This document shows, in pieces, positions 1 through 10,922 of a stretch of DNA of 64,000 bases. The DNA is from Coriolopsis trogii (Eukaryota; Basidiomycota; Agaricomycetes; Polyporales; Polyporaceae): positions 4,278,001 to 4,342,000 of the forward strand of contig JAHYIO010000001.1 in the NCBI GenBank assembly GCA_020543525.1. Reading direction: 5' to 3'. The notes under the pieces were generated by a model. The model was not told where the DNA came from and made no database searches. It was given only the letters and a program-made list of their open reading frames with translations. A program made the position numbers and the translations under genes. The stretch's first letter is position 1. Each line of letters begins with the position of its first letter.

Positions 1-3000
1 CGCAGTTTTGCGGCCTTGATTGGCACTGCATACCAACTCCCGGGGATGGCTGTCTATGAGCGAGCGAATGGCTTGACGGCTCACATGAAAGCCATGGGTC
101 TCCTCGACTCGGCCCGGATTCTGTGCGTCTCATTCTTGTCTAGCGTCTGGTACATATTCTCATCGTTGCGCAGCTCTTGGCATTTGAGCCTCTCCCTCGC
201 CTACTTGCCAGGCTGGCTGGTGATCGGAGGAATATGGCAAGCGAAGCTCTACACTGGAACAAACGCCGGCATTGTCATCGCCATCACTCTGCTCACGGGC
301 CTCTCGGTCACCAGTTACTCCTTCTTCGTCATGGCGCCGTTTGGCAAGAGCCCTCAGCTGGCGGCAATCGTCTGCACTATCGCCGCGCTTGCATGTGACG
401 TGGTCGGGTTTTCGATCAGCGAGACCGTCGGGACTTCGACCGCGGTCATCCTCACTCTTTTCTTTCCTCCCATGTTCTTCCCGTTTGCCATTCGCTGCAT
501 CACTGGGTTCGAGGTCGACTTGGTACCGACGTCAGCGACAGTTGCTGATCCGGAATACAACCTCATGTTGTGGCCGCTCATGATTGTCTGCATCGTACGT
601 GTATCCGAGTGTTGAGATGTGCCCCATACACTCACCTACTCTACCCAGGTCGGGATATTCCTGTGGCCTTATGTCGGTGTAGCATGTGAGAGAAGCCTCT
701 ATGACGCCAGGAACCCCTCGACGGGAGGATTCTTTGGTCGCAAGAAGAACGAGGTCCCGGCTGCGCCCCCGGATGTGGCCATATCTATCCATAACCTTGG
801 GAAAGAGTTCCAGACGTCGATGTTCAAGCGCAAGTCGGGCCGCGTGACCGCAATCTCTGACCTCACCCTTGACATCCCGAAGCATGGCATCTTTGTTCTC
901 CTTGGTCCCAACGGGTACGTCTGTTCGCATATTTCCGTCTTCAGTGTTCTGAGTCTCACTGCCCACTGCCTGTCTAGCGCGGGTAAATCGACCGTGATGT
1001 CCATTCTCGCCGGACTGACTGGCCGCACGCGCGGAACGGTCGTGTTCGAAGGCGGCGTCGAGCAGCCTCCGCGCGGGAGCATCGGGCTTGTGCCGCAGAA
1101 GAACGTCCTGCACCCTGAGCTGACGTGCTACCAGACTCTTCGGATGTGGAAGAGCATCAAGCCTCCGATCAGTGACGACGCTGTGGAGGGCGAAGACATT
1201 GTGCAGCTCCTGCATGACTGCGAGCTTGGGGGCAAGGTTCATTACGACGCGGGAGCGCTGAGTGGCGGGCAGAAGCGCAAGTTGCAATTGGCTATTGGAT
1301 TGATCGGTGGCTCCAAGAGTATGTCGTCGTGCCTCAGAACAGCGGTTGTATGCTGATGTGCACTGTGTTTCTGCAGTCGTGCTCGTGGATGAAGTAAGAT
1401 ATACTTGGCGCTGAATGCTGCATATACACTCACATCTTCGCAGGCGACCTCCGGAGTGGATCCTCTCTCGCGACGGTCCATCTGGAAGACTCTGAGCGCC
1501 GTCAAGACGGACCGCACCATCGTCTTCACAACACATGTACGTCAGCCTCATGCCTCGCGCAGCATCCAGCTCACGATGGGTCCAGTTCCTCGATGAGGCG
1601 GATCTACTCGCGGACGACATCGCTGTCCTCGCGGCGCCTGGAAAACTGGTGGCGCATGGCAATCCCGTGAAGCTCAAGTCTACTCTCGGCGAAGGGTACA
1701 CCATGAAAGTCACATTCCAACACTCTTCAGAGAAAACACCTCTGGCCGAAACCACTGCTCTTCTGGACACCATCCGTGCCATCGCGCCCGAAACCCACGT
1801 CAGCCCTATCAGTCCCAATGAACTGGCGTACCACCTCAAGACGCACGATGCTTCTGTGGTCAAGAAGGTCCTGGAGACGGTCGAGAAAGAGAAGAGCCGC
1901 CTTCAAATCGCGTCCTATGCCGTCTCAGCGACGTCTATCGAGGACATCTTCCTCGACCTGATGCAGGAGGAGGAAGAGAACAAGAAGTCGGCAAGCGACG
2001 CGGAGAAGGAAGAAGGCTCCGTGCTCGTCCCAGAGCTCCCTCCGAGCTCCGCATCTCCAGCCAGATACGAGCTCTCGAGTGGTACTCAGCGGTCCGTGCT
2101 CGGCCAGGCCCTGACCATCTTCCACAAGCGCATGCTCGTCGCTCGCCGTAGCTGGCTGCCATACGTGATCGCGATGGCCGTCGTGCTCATTGCGTCGTGC
2201 GTACCGCTCAGCTTCGTGCCTCCGGACCAGACGACATGTGAAGTCGTCTCCCAAGTGTTCCCCCCTCAGCTTGCCTTTTTCTACGACGTCTTCCAGACCA
2301 ACTACTTCATTGACGAGCCTGGCTGGTCCGTGTTCGTGGCACCGCCCGGTATCCTGCACGACGCGCTCGGTCTCAACACGACCAGTATGCCCATACAGGA
2401 CATCCCTGACGCAGCCGCCCTCGTAAGCGAGATCGAGCAGAACTACAAGCACGATTGGTACGGCGGAATGGCTTACGACCCGGAAACCGGAGACGGGATG
2501 TTTGCGTGGAGTGCCGAGGACACCACCAGGGGGAGCACATACCTGAACGCGATCTCGAATTTGCAGTATAACAAGGTGCTGAACGATACTGGACGGGCGG
2601 GTACAACGCCGAGAATCATTGCGCCCAAGCTGGGAACGTTCCCGTCGGCCAGCTCGGGCAGCTTGAAACCGCTGCAGTGGGCTGCGTTTTACGCGTTGGC
2701 GATGGTGCGTGACCGCTTTTGTTTCCTCTCTTGAGCGTATTGCAACCTTCCTTAGAATAGCTGGTTGACGTTGAGTGGTACTATAGGGTGTACTCCCAGC
2801 ATTCTTCACGCTGTATGTCGCGCAAGAGCGACGCTCTTCTGTGCAGGCGATGCAGTTCTCCAACGGCCTCTCAAATCCTGCCGGGCTGTGGCTTGGGCAT
2901 CTCATGTTCGACTCAATATTCGCGACCCTGATTGCGACTATCCTTGTCATCGTATTCACTGCGAAGTCGACATACTTCCAAGGCCTCGGTTATCTAGTAA

Positions 3001-5014
3001 GTTCCTGGCTTACATGCGCGGTCTCTCTCTCTCCATGCATCTCACTCCGTCCCAAGTGGTTCATCATGGTCCTCTATGGCTACACGGGGACAATGTTCGC
3101 GTACCTCGTCACGGTCTTTATCACCTCTCCTCTGGCCGCCTTTGCTGTTCTTGCGGGGTACCAAATTGTCTTGGTCGGCGTGAGTAGAGGTTTCTCCCGC
3201 TGTACGGTGTCGAAGGTCACTGAGCATGCCTGTAGTTGTACATTTCAGGTTATCTACTGTCGTTCACTTACGGGAAGTCGAGTCAGGTCGCGAGTGACAT
3301 GACTGCCATTCGTACGCAATCACCCCCTCACTACATCCTCACGTTCGTCGCTTACTGCCATGCCCCGCATAGACTTCACCATGTCCCTGCTCTCCCCAGC
3401 TTTGAACGTCGTAAGTCGCCCCTTTCTCCACCACTATCACATACCCGCTTCTCACACATCGCCGCATCAAGGCGCGCGCAAGCTTCATATCCGTCAATGC
3501 CTTCTCCCTCCTCTGCGACGGCAAGGATTTCGTCCCGACCTCTTCCCTCGGCAACATCATGCATTTCGGCGGCCCCATCCTCTATCTCATCGTGTTTGCT
3601 CTCATCCTCTTCGGAGCCCTCGTATGGGCGGACTCCGGTTCTGTCCTGAAGCAGAGATTGCTCCGGCGACGTGCTCTTGCGCTTCGTAGCGGCCGTACTG
3701 ACGGAGATCTGCTCGAGAAGCGGCCGGACGTGCTGGCGGAAGCGGAGGGGGCGAAGGAGAGGACAGGAGACGCGCTGCGCGTGTTGGACGTGTCGAAGGC
3801 GTTTGGGCGCGCGGGGCGTGTCGTGGACTCTGTGAGCTTCTCGGTGCCCAAGGACACAATATTCGCGCTCCTCGGTCCCAACGGTGCCGGGAAGACGACG
3901 ACGTTCAACATGATCCGTGAGTCGCTCTCGCGCTGAATTCAGTATGTGCTGACTCTCAGATCTTGGATAGGCGGCGACCTCACGCCCGACTCGGGCGAGA
4001 TCCTCATCAACGGACAGTCGATCGTGCGCGACACGCAGGCCGCGCGGCTCTCGCTCGGGGTCTGCCCGCAGTTCACGGCGCTCGATTCGCAGCTGACCGT
4101 GCGGCAGCACCTGAATGTCTACGCACGGCTCAAGGGTATACCGAAGGGCGAGGAGATGCACCGGAACGTCGCACAGGTGATGGAGCTGACGGGCCTGCAC
4201 CTGTATGCGGACCGTCTCGCGAACAAGCTGTCGGGCGGGAACCAGCGCAAGCTTGCACTCGCTATCGCGCTCATCGGTATGTCCTCATCATTCGTCGGGC
4301 ATGGCGTGCGCGCAGCTCACAGGGACTGGCGCTGACGAAAGGTAACCCGTCTGTGATCCTCATTGACGAGTTCTCGACGGGGGTGGACGCGAAGATGAAG
4401 CGCGACATGTGGGGTACGCTCAAGAACGTTGCAGTGGGCAAGGCAATCGTCATCACAACCCGTACGTATATTCGTAGCATACCTCAATGCCGATTCCACT
4501 GACCCTCGTATCGTACCCGGGCTCGCACAGACTCCATGGAAGAGGCGTCTACGCTCGCAAACAAGGTCGGCATCATCGCGAAGCGCATGCTCGGTATGTC
4601 CCCTTGTCCACTCCTTGCATGTACGCCCCCCTTCTGACCATATGCTCACACCTGGCAGCCGTGGACACGAACGATGCTCTTATCGCGCGCTATGCGCGAT
4701 ACCTCGTACACTTCCCATGCCGCACGCGCGACGAAATCGCCCGCGCGCAGGCGCTCATGGCGCGCGTTCCAGGGGCGCGCATGGTTGACGACGTCGCGAC
4801 GCGTTTCGAGGTGCCGATCGGGAGCGGGAACGGACGGACGTCGCTCGCTGAGCTCTTCGCTATCCTCGCGGAAGGTGCGGCCGAAGCTGGCGTCGGGGAG
4901 TACACGGTTGAGGAGGCGAGCCTGGAGAGCGTGTTCATGATGGTGATCAGAGAGAACGAGATTGAGGAGGGCGATGGAGAGGCGAGGTACAGACGGGGCT
5001 GGTGGAAAGTGTGA
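1..5014 (+). CDS. ABCA-type ABC transporter, 5' end outside window
   Basis: This is the C-terminal two thirds of a full-size ABC subfamily A transporter, a lipid or amphipath exporter/flippase with two membrane domains and two ATPase domains. The window opens in hydrophobic helices of the first membrane domain. The first nucleotide-binding domain follows: its Walker A (GPNGAGKST) is split by an intron at about 916-979, and it has signature LSGGQKRKL, Walker B VLVDEATSGVD, then FLDEADLLADD. The second membrane domain (about 2150-3650) has a long extracytoplasmic loop. The second ATPase domain shows LLGPNGAGKTTT, LSGGNQRKL, VILIDEFSTGVD and the ABCA-typical SMEEASTLANKVG stretch. The protein ends RYRRGWWKV at 5014. 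At least ten short introns are needed. The family assignment is firm; the substrate cannot be read from sequence. Confidence 0.93.
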
Positions 5015-5211
5015 ATGGTTTGCGCCTTGCGTATGTTCGCTTCTGAAGATTGTGTGGCTTGGATACCTTCCCCGTACTATACCTGTGCCTTTGCCTACGA
5101 TACCACCACCCAACGATATAATATATCCATCTTACAACACCTGCCATGGTCATGTACACTCTACGTCCTGCAACGAGACTATGAAGGTTTGAGGGATCAT
5201 CACGTACGCTG

Positions 5212-6002
5212 TTATGGCGTCATCAATTGCTCCGACCACTTCTCGCCCACTCTCTTGAACACCGTCCTCTTGTTCGGCGTTATACCCAGCTGAACCCAGT
5301 CAACCTCCACCGGCTCGAACAGCATCAACGCAAAGTTGCGCAGCGCAGTCTCCAGGTTCTTCTTGTCCTCCTCACTCTCTGCCTCACCCTCGGGCGGAAC
5401 AGACGTCGGCCAGCCCTTCTGCTCCTCGTAGCTGTCAAGGGGCGTACCAGGCGGGTACGGCGTGCACCAGCTCGCGCGCATCTTCGGGCTCATGCCGGCA
5501 AACACCTCCTTCCTCTTCGCCTCCCAGTCAAAGCCCTGCTTCTCGAGCGCCTTCAGCGCGAGAGCCTCTGTTGGGATCGGGGTCGGCTTGGACGGCGCCC
5601 CAGGAGCGGGGGAGGGGAAGATGTGCGTGAAGCCGGTGAGGCGGAACTGGTCCTGGGAGCCTTCCATCCACCATGCAAGCTCGACGTGTTGGTTCGCGTG
5701 CGCTTGTGAGACCTTGGGCGTGCGCGCGTCGGTAGAGGTGACGAGGAGGGGGAGGTCGGGGCGGCCGTCGGGGTTCATGAACGCGCGGTGCACTTGGGAA
5801 CGGACGCGGGGCACTCTCGGGTTCTTCGCGTCGGTGGTGGCGACTTGGTAGACTGGCACAGGAATTGGTCAGTATATCTGGCCTGTGGGTTCCAACATGG
5901 GGATGATATATGGTCTATCTAGTCTTCTCACTTATCTTGCCCTTGTTGTCTGGATGGCCGAGAGCCTTGTTGATGGCTTCCATCCAGCGTGGAGTGGCCA
6001 TG
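5212..6002 (-). CDS. Alr4036-family FMN-binding pyridoxamine-phosphate-oxidase-like protein
   Basis: Two exons. The first starts at 6002 with MATPRWMEAINKAL and runs to GKI; the intron is about 5855-5932 (GTGAGA donor, CAG acceptor); the second continues IYQVATTDAK to the stop at 5212. The N-terminal half has the split-barrel flavin-binding pattern of the Alr4036 family, including RVRSQVHRAF, LLVTSTDARTPKV and VELAWWMEGSQDQFRLTG. The C-terminal region, with EKQGFDWEAKRKEV and a late W-V-QLG segment, is typical of the fungal members. These proteins bind FMN and are presumed oxidoreductases of unknown substrate; a true PNP oxidase role in vitamin B6 synthesis is not implied. The gene converges with the ABC transporter, whose stop lies about 200 bases away. 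Confidence 0.85.
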
Positions 6003-6338
6003 GGTCTGAGATGGTCGTGGCCTCGAACGATGTACAATACAGAGGAAGATAAGAGCGAGGACGAGGAGAGAGTGGTGGACAGAAGTCAAGCAGCTGGATG
6101 TGTTCGAGTAACAAATCGCACTCGAGTACGGCGATCATTAAGATCGACGTCATCGCTTTATAGCAGCTGGCTTACATGGGCGCTACGGGAATACTACGAA
6201 GCATGTCTCAATCCCATTCGTGATACAAGGAAGCCGTTGGATCGGGTGTGGTCTCTAATGCTATGCACTCTTGCACGTAACAGTAGCACAGCGATAATGT
6301 CAGAATGTAAGCAGGAGATATGACCTGACCTCAGGTTC

Positions 6339-8021
6339 CTAGCCGGTACCGTGACCAGTCAACGACCGTCGGCGAGTCAATAACAGACATGGTGTACTCA
6401 CAGTCGCCATCAGGATAATCGAGTCCTCGCTTGCTATCACCCTGTCGTACCACTCGTCCTCCACACCCTTGACGGCGACATCGAAGGGCCGTGTCCTCTT
6501 CGTGAGATACGGCAGAGCAGTCTGCACCTTGTACGCAAACACGCTCGCGTGTAGTCCTAGGTGGTTCGCGCCTGTGATGAGCACCCCATCCGACCCTCCG
6601 CTACGTCCGCCACCGGAGTGATGGCGGCGAGCCCGGCGAACTTTGACCGGGTTGAAGTCGTCAAGCATAAAGACCGACTCCCCGCTAAAGGCTACGTGTA
6701 TGGAAATGAACCGGGACCCGGTCGCAGTCTCCGGCCAAAGACCTGAAGACACGAAGGGCGGCGTCGAGGCATACATCCTCGAGCCACGGGAACCCCATTT
6801 GCGCCACTTCAACTCATGGCCAGTTTGTCCAGGGGGAAGAGATTTGAGGGCGGAGAGGAAGGTGCATGCGGGTACGAGCGATAGGATGTGCGCCCTCGAC
6901 CCGGGGCCAACAATGGCTATCTTGAACGCATACAGCGGACGAGACTCAATGTAAATGTCCTCAACTCTGTATGATTCCGAGAGTGGTGGGTAGACGAAGG
7001 CACAGAGGTGATTCGTGCCGGCAGTATCGCCCACTGCACCGATGTCGTGCACCAGGATATGAATACCCGCGTGTTTCTCGGTGTTTTCGAGTTCGAGGGA
7101 GTAAGACTCGAAGAGCAAAAAGTACCGCGGCCAAAGGAACGAAATGTTATGTATGAGGTGGTCGGATATGTCCTGACAAGAGAACTATAGTCACCTTAGG
7201 GCGTAGGGACATCATATCAAGTCGACGCGGAGTATCCATCAGAAGAACAACATAGTCTGCAAAAACCCGGATGACCTTGGGCGTGTACCTATTATCTCTC
7301 CTGAGGTGAGGCGAGTAGAGAGAATGAACGGCGCCTGTCGAGAGGGACTTGAGTTGTACTCGGTAATAGTCTCCTAAACTATGATGTTATATTCGATCGC
7401 GTGTCCTCGTCAGTATCGTTATCTAGTAGTGCACTGGTACCCAGGTAAACAGCATACCCATTGTGAATTCTCTCGACGACGACGAGTAGATCCTGACTAG
7501 GAGATACGTCAAACAATTGGATGTCCATGCCTGCCTCGAGGGCAATCGTCCACTCCCGTTCCTGGATTCCTCGGATCACAGAAGGGAGCTGTTTCAGAAA
7601 GATCGTGTCCTGCGCATATTCTGCGAAGACGCCGTCGTATAACACCCAAAGCCGCGCAGGCCCCTGTCGGAGCGGGTAGGTTTCCTGGTGTTTCCATGTG
7701 AGTGTAGACCAGGCTTTCTGGTGTTCTTGCAGGATCGCCATCCGGTCTGCGGTATTGAGTGCAGGGTTAGGTGGACCGTCTTCCATTCCTGCTAGGCCAA
7801 GCTGAATGATGTACTGTAGCCGATTGTCAGAGTCTACGATCTCCTTGAGGTATTTTGATACCTGTCGATATGATGAAACCCTTAGTCAACGACAACTCAG
7901 AGGTGATGCGGGGGTTGCACTTCACCTCGCGACAACGAAGGATATGTCTGAAATCTAGGTTAACGAGGATATCTATCACCAATTCTGAGGAAAGTGAGAG
8001 GAAAGTAGTTTCGGAAGCCAT
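6339..8021 (-). CDS. F-box domain protein, large agaricomycete family
   Basis: The start is taken at 8021 (MASETTFLSLSSELVIDIL); an in-frame ATG lies seven codons upstream at 8042. The N-terminus is an F-box: LSSELVIDILVNLDFRHILRCREV, then, after an intron ending near 7862, VSKYLKEIVDSDNRLQYIIQLG. The rest is the usual long, poorly conserved substrate-binding half seen in mushroom F-box proteins. Such proteins join SKP1 and cullin in ubiquitin ligases. Between 7173 and 7194 the frame shifts across a 22-base GT...AG stretch, too short for a normal fungal intron, so this is either a frameshift or an odd splice (see findings). The 3' end is uncertain: a GTGAGT donor near 6407 suggests one more exon in 6003-6338, a stretch in which I see no other gene. 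Confidence 0.75.
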
Positions 8022-8276
8022 CTCAAGCCCGATTGTGAGCACTTATGTCTCTGTCTTACTATCCTAGCCAACGGCGTGAGGGTTCGAAGCAAAGTAGAGA
8101 TCTTGCGAGCGCTCGTTTCTCCTCCTACCTCAAGCGTGAGAAAGTCGTGCTACAGGCGTGCGCGGCATCTTCATCCACCAAGCACTTCCTTTTTGACCCA
8201 GTCGTCTAGAGGTTTGTACACTTCTCAGCGCATATGTGTTGTGCTCGATAATATTGTCTTGCGATCGCGAAGCGCT

Positions 8277-9629
8277 ATGGCTACCATCAGCCTCCTCTCA
8301 TCGGGATCCAATGCGCGCGGACAACTCGCGACTGGGGACACGGAAGACGCACATCGCTTCACCCCGTGTATATTCTACGGATCACATCCAGGCGCGTTAC
8401 CAGACCATATCGCTTGTGTCGATCAAGTCGTATGCGGGGCGAATCATACACTTGCATTGCTACGCACCAAGGACGGACGCGCGGAACTCTGGGGGTGTGG
8501 AGATGGGCGCAAAGGTCAGCTTGGTCCGTCTTACCTTCGGCAACTTGAGGAGGGTGGCGACGGCCATGCATTCGAGATCTTTCGGCCTCTCGAGCTAGAT
8601 GTTATTGTGGGCGATGACGACGCGGCTAGCCAAAATCTAGAGGGATACACGGTATGCCTTGTCGCTGCAGGATGGGAAACGTCTTATGTCGCGCTCTCTT
8701 GCCCAGGTCGCAGCGACGTTCTCCTCTCTATGGGCGCGAATGACTACGGGAACCTAGGGATTGGACAGACGCATACTGCTCATGCACAGGGCAAGGCGCA
8801 TCTCGTCAATCTCCGTCGACCCCAGGCCAGCAAGAATGCGCTGCTTCATATTATCTCGTTAACGGCAGGCCCACACCATACTGTCGCACACGTTCGCGCA
8901 ACCTCCACGGACGGAACGTCGGGAAGCTACCTACTCGGCTGGGGAAGTTCACGGCACGGCCAGCTAGGGCCCATCGTCAACGCCTCCGGCAAGCCGCGTC
9001 CCTCTATCTCGACCCCGCAGATCGTCCCTGTCGCCTCCCCAGAAATAGTTCTCAGCATCGCGTTAGGAAACCAACATACAGTCTCCCTGCACACCTCCGG
9101 CAGCCTCTCTGCACTAGGCTCGAACCGCAAGCAACAGCTGGACGGGCTGGAGACGCTTTCGGACGTCGCGCAAGTCGGCTGCACGTGGAATGGCACGTAT
9201 GTGCTCCTGCGATCCGGTCTCGTGCTCGCGGCGGGCAGCAACACCCACTCCCAGCTCGGGCGCGGCGTTTTCGCGCCTGCGGTAGCGGCGGACAAAGGCG
9301 GGGGCATCCATATCCAAAGACTCGGGCCCGTGCGGTTCCCGGTCGAGCTTGGACCCGGGCAGCTCTCGAAGCTGGTATGCGGGAGCGAGCATGTCCTTTG
9401 CGTCGTCGTCGCGCGCGCCGATGATGGGAGCGGGTGCAGGAGAGAGGTGTGGGCTTGGGGTTGGAACGAGCATGGGAACCTGGGTACGGGCACCACGGAA
9501 GATGCGAGCACACCGATACGGGTCTGGCCGCCAGAGGCTGCGCGAGGGGACACGGTGGAGAGGAACGCGGGTGACGTCCTCGATGTCTGGGCCGGCTGTG
9601 GGACTAGTTGGATCCTTGTTCGACGGTGA
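8277..9629 (+). CDS. RCC1/BLIP-II beta-propeller protein
   Basis: A single-exon gene of about 450 residues. The start at 8277 (MATISLLSSGSNARGQL) places the first repeat at the N-terminus; the frame is open further upstream but that part is not RCC1-like. I count seven RCC1-type blades by their G-x-N/D-x-x-G-x-L cores: GSNARGQLATG, GCGDGRKGQLG, GANDYGNLGIG, GWGSSRHGQLG, GSNRKQQLDG, GSNTHSQLGRG and GWNEHGNLGTG. RCC1 folds serve as Ran exchange factors or as protein docking modules. The short, repeat-only architecture recalls Ats1/Kti13, which works with diphthamide and elongator factors, but it is longer than yeast Kti13, so this is inference. The gene lies divergent from the neighbouring F-box gene. 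Confidence 0.88.
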   Translation: MATISLLSSGSNARGQLATGDTEDAHRFTPCIFYGSHPGALPDHIACVDQVVCGANHTLALLRTKDGRAELWGCGDGRKGQLGPSYLRQLEEGGDGHAFEIFRPLELDVIVGDDDAASQNLEGYTVCLVAAGWETSYVALSCPGRSDVLLSMGANDYGNLGIGQTHTAHAQGKAHLVNLRRPQASKNALLHIISLTAGPHHTVAHVRATSTDGTSGSYLLGWGSSRHGQLGPIVNASGKPRPSISTPQIVPVASPEIVLSIALGNQHTVSLHTSGSLSALGSNRKQQLDGLETLSDVAQVGCTWNGTYVLLRSGLVLAAGSNTHSQLGRGVFAPAVAADKGGGIHIQRLGPVRFPVELGPGQLSKLVCGSEHVLCVVVARADDGSGCRREVWAWGWNEHGNLGTGTTEDASTPIRVWPPEAARGDTVERNAGDVLDVWAGCGTSWILVRR

Positions 9630-9815
9630 ACAGGTTCGACGCGGCGCAGCGCGGTGTACTGGTTTGTGCACTTCGATGCTCTGCCTAGATGAGCAGCCGT
9701 CTTTCATGCAGGCGAAACAAAATGGACTGATTATTGCACTACTGGAGGCAAACGCATTCTAGAGGGCCCCTGGTGACTCCCTTGGGCGTGCTGCTCGCGC
9801 CACCTCTTCCGCCCC

Positions 9816-10110
9816 TCATCGAGTTCCCTTATTCGTCCGTGCTCCGTGAGTGACCGCAGGGAATCCATACAGCGTGAGGTCGTCCATGATAGTAATAAGG
9901 GCCTCGTGAAGTGGGTGCGACGTGTCAGGCAAGACCCAGGAGCCGCCGGCGTAGACGAGGGTACTGTATGTTCCGGGGTTGTAGATGGGATGAGAATCGC
10001 AGCTTCGTATCGCTTTAGAATGTCCATTCAAACAGCTTTCCATCTCGTCGCTGTAGTAAGCATTCCGCGGTATGTCTACGCCATAAAGCTCTTATTGGTT
10101 GTTAGTGATT
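9816..10110 (-). CDS. Hypothetical protein, C-terminal exon only
   Basis: A reading frame on the minus strand runs VDIPRNAYYSDEMESCLNGH through ALITIMDDLTLYGFP to a stop at 9816. Its amino-acid make-up looks coding, and a fungal acceptor-like run precedes it. I do not recognise the family. Possible upstream exons lie at about 10450-10617 (a frame with ITPITVVYSPCLPPELETNP), but a competing plus-strand frame over the same bases looks equally plausible, so no full model is given. Confidence 0.35.
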
Positions 10111-10922
10111 AGCTTACGCCAGATGAACTGCACCTGTCACAGAAGTAGAAATTGTTCAAGATCGCAGTGCTGGAGTATAAGCCTGACAATGTCATCGTCA
10201 AGGAGTGAAGTCACATGAAAGTGTGGCCGTGGCAAACGACTTGTTGGTGGCTAGTGCCAGGATGAACGCACAAGCACGTATAGGCAGAGTCCTGACGACC
10301 TGTGACGACTAATGTCCCGAATCAGTGCTGACACAATCAAAGTGTATACACAGACGGTGTAGTACAGAGATACGGTGATCGTGCGAGGATACAAAGCTGA
10401 CCTTCGTATTCCCTCGGAATGGAAAGCTTCTACATACAAGCTAGGCACCGGTGCCGACTGGGAGATCTCGACAGACCCTGTATTCGTAAAAGCATTCGCA
10501 CACCTGCCACGGGTTTGTCTCGAGCTCGGGAGGCAGACATGGGGAGTAGACAACCGTTATCGGTGTGATTTCGAGTTTCGAGATCCGGATGGGCGACATG
10601 AGCAGAAACAAGTTCATGGGTAGAGCATGACCATGTTTGCTGAATGATGAGCTATGTAGAGGCCAAAGGCAACGATGAGTCCATAACGGAGTCGAGCTCG
10701 AGCGCGTTCTGGACTCGCCGGGAACGGCTGGAGCACGTGCGTGCATGACGCGTCTGTGGCTGAGAGGGCTCTCGTTCCCCTGCACGCTGCAGCTCCCCGG
10801 GCCTGGCTCGTCCTTGCCTCCGTCCAAGCTGTGTGCTTGCCCCGCTCTTCAGACCGTCCCCGTCCGCTCGTCATATAAGCATCTCCTCCCTGTAGCCCGG
10901 ATCCGCCAACACACTCCCATCC
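10111..10922. other. No confident gene; promoter side of WSS1
   Basis: About 800 bases between the small minus-strand frame and WSS1. It holds overlapping open frames on both strands (around 10375-10620) but none I can assign. The last 60 bases contain a TATA-like ATATAAG at about 10874 and pyrimidine-rich sequence, a reasonable core promoter for WSS1. Confidence 0.4.

Noticed and set aside
532..1863. 443-residue minus-strand open frame
   Set aside because: It is antisense to ABC transporter exons that carry Walker and signature motifs, and shows no domain of its own; it reflects GC-rich codon use.
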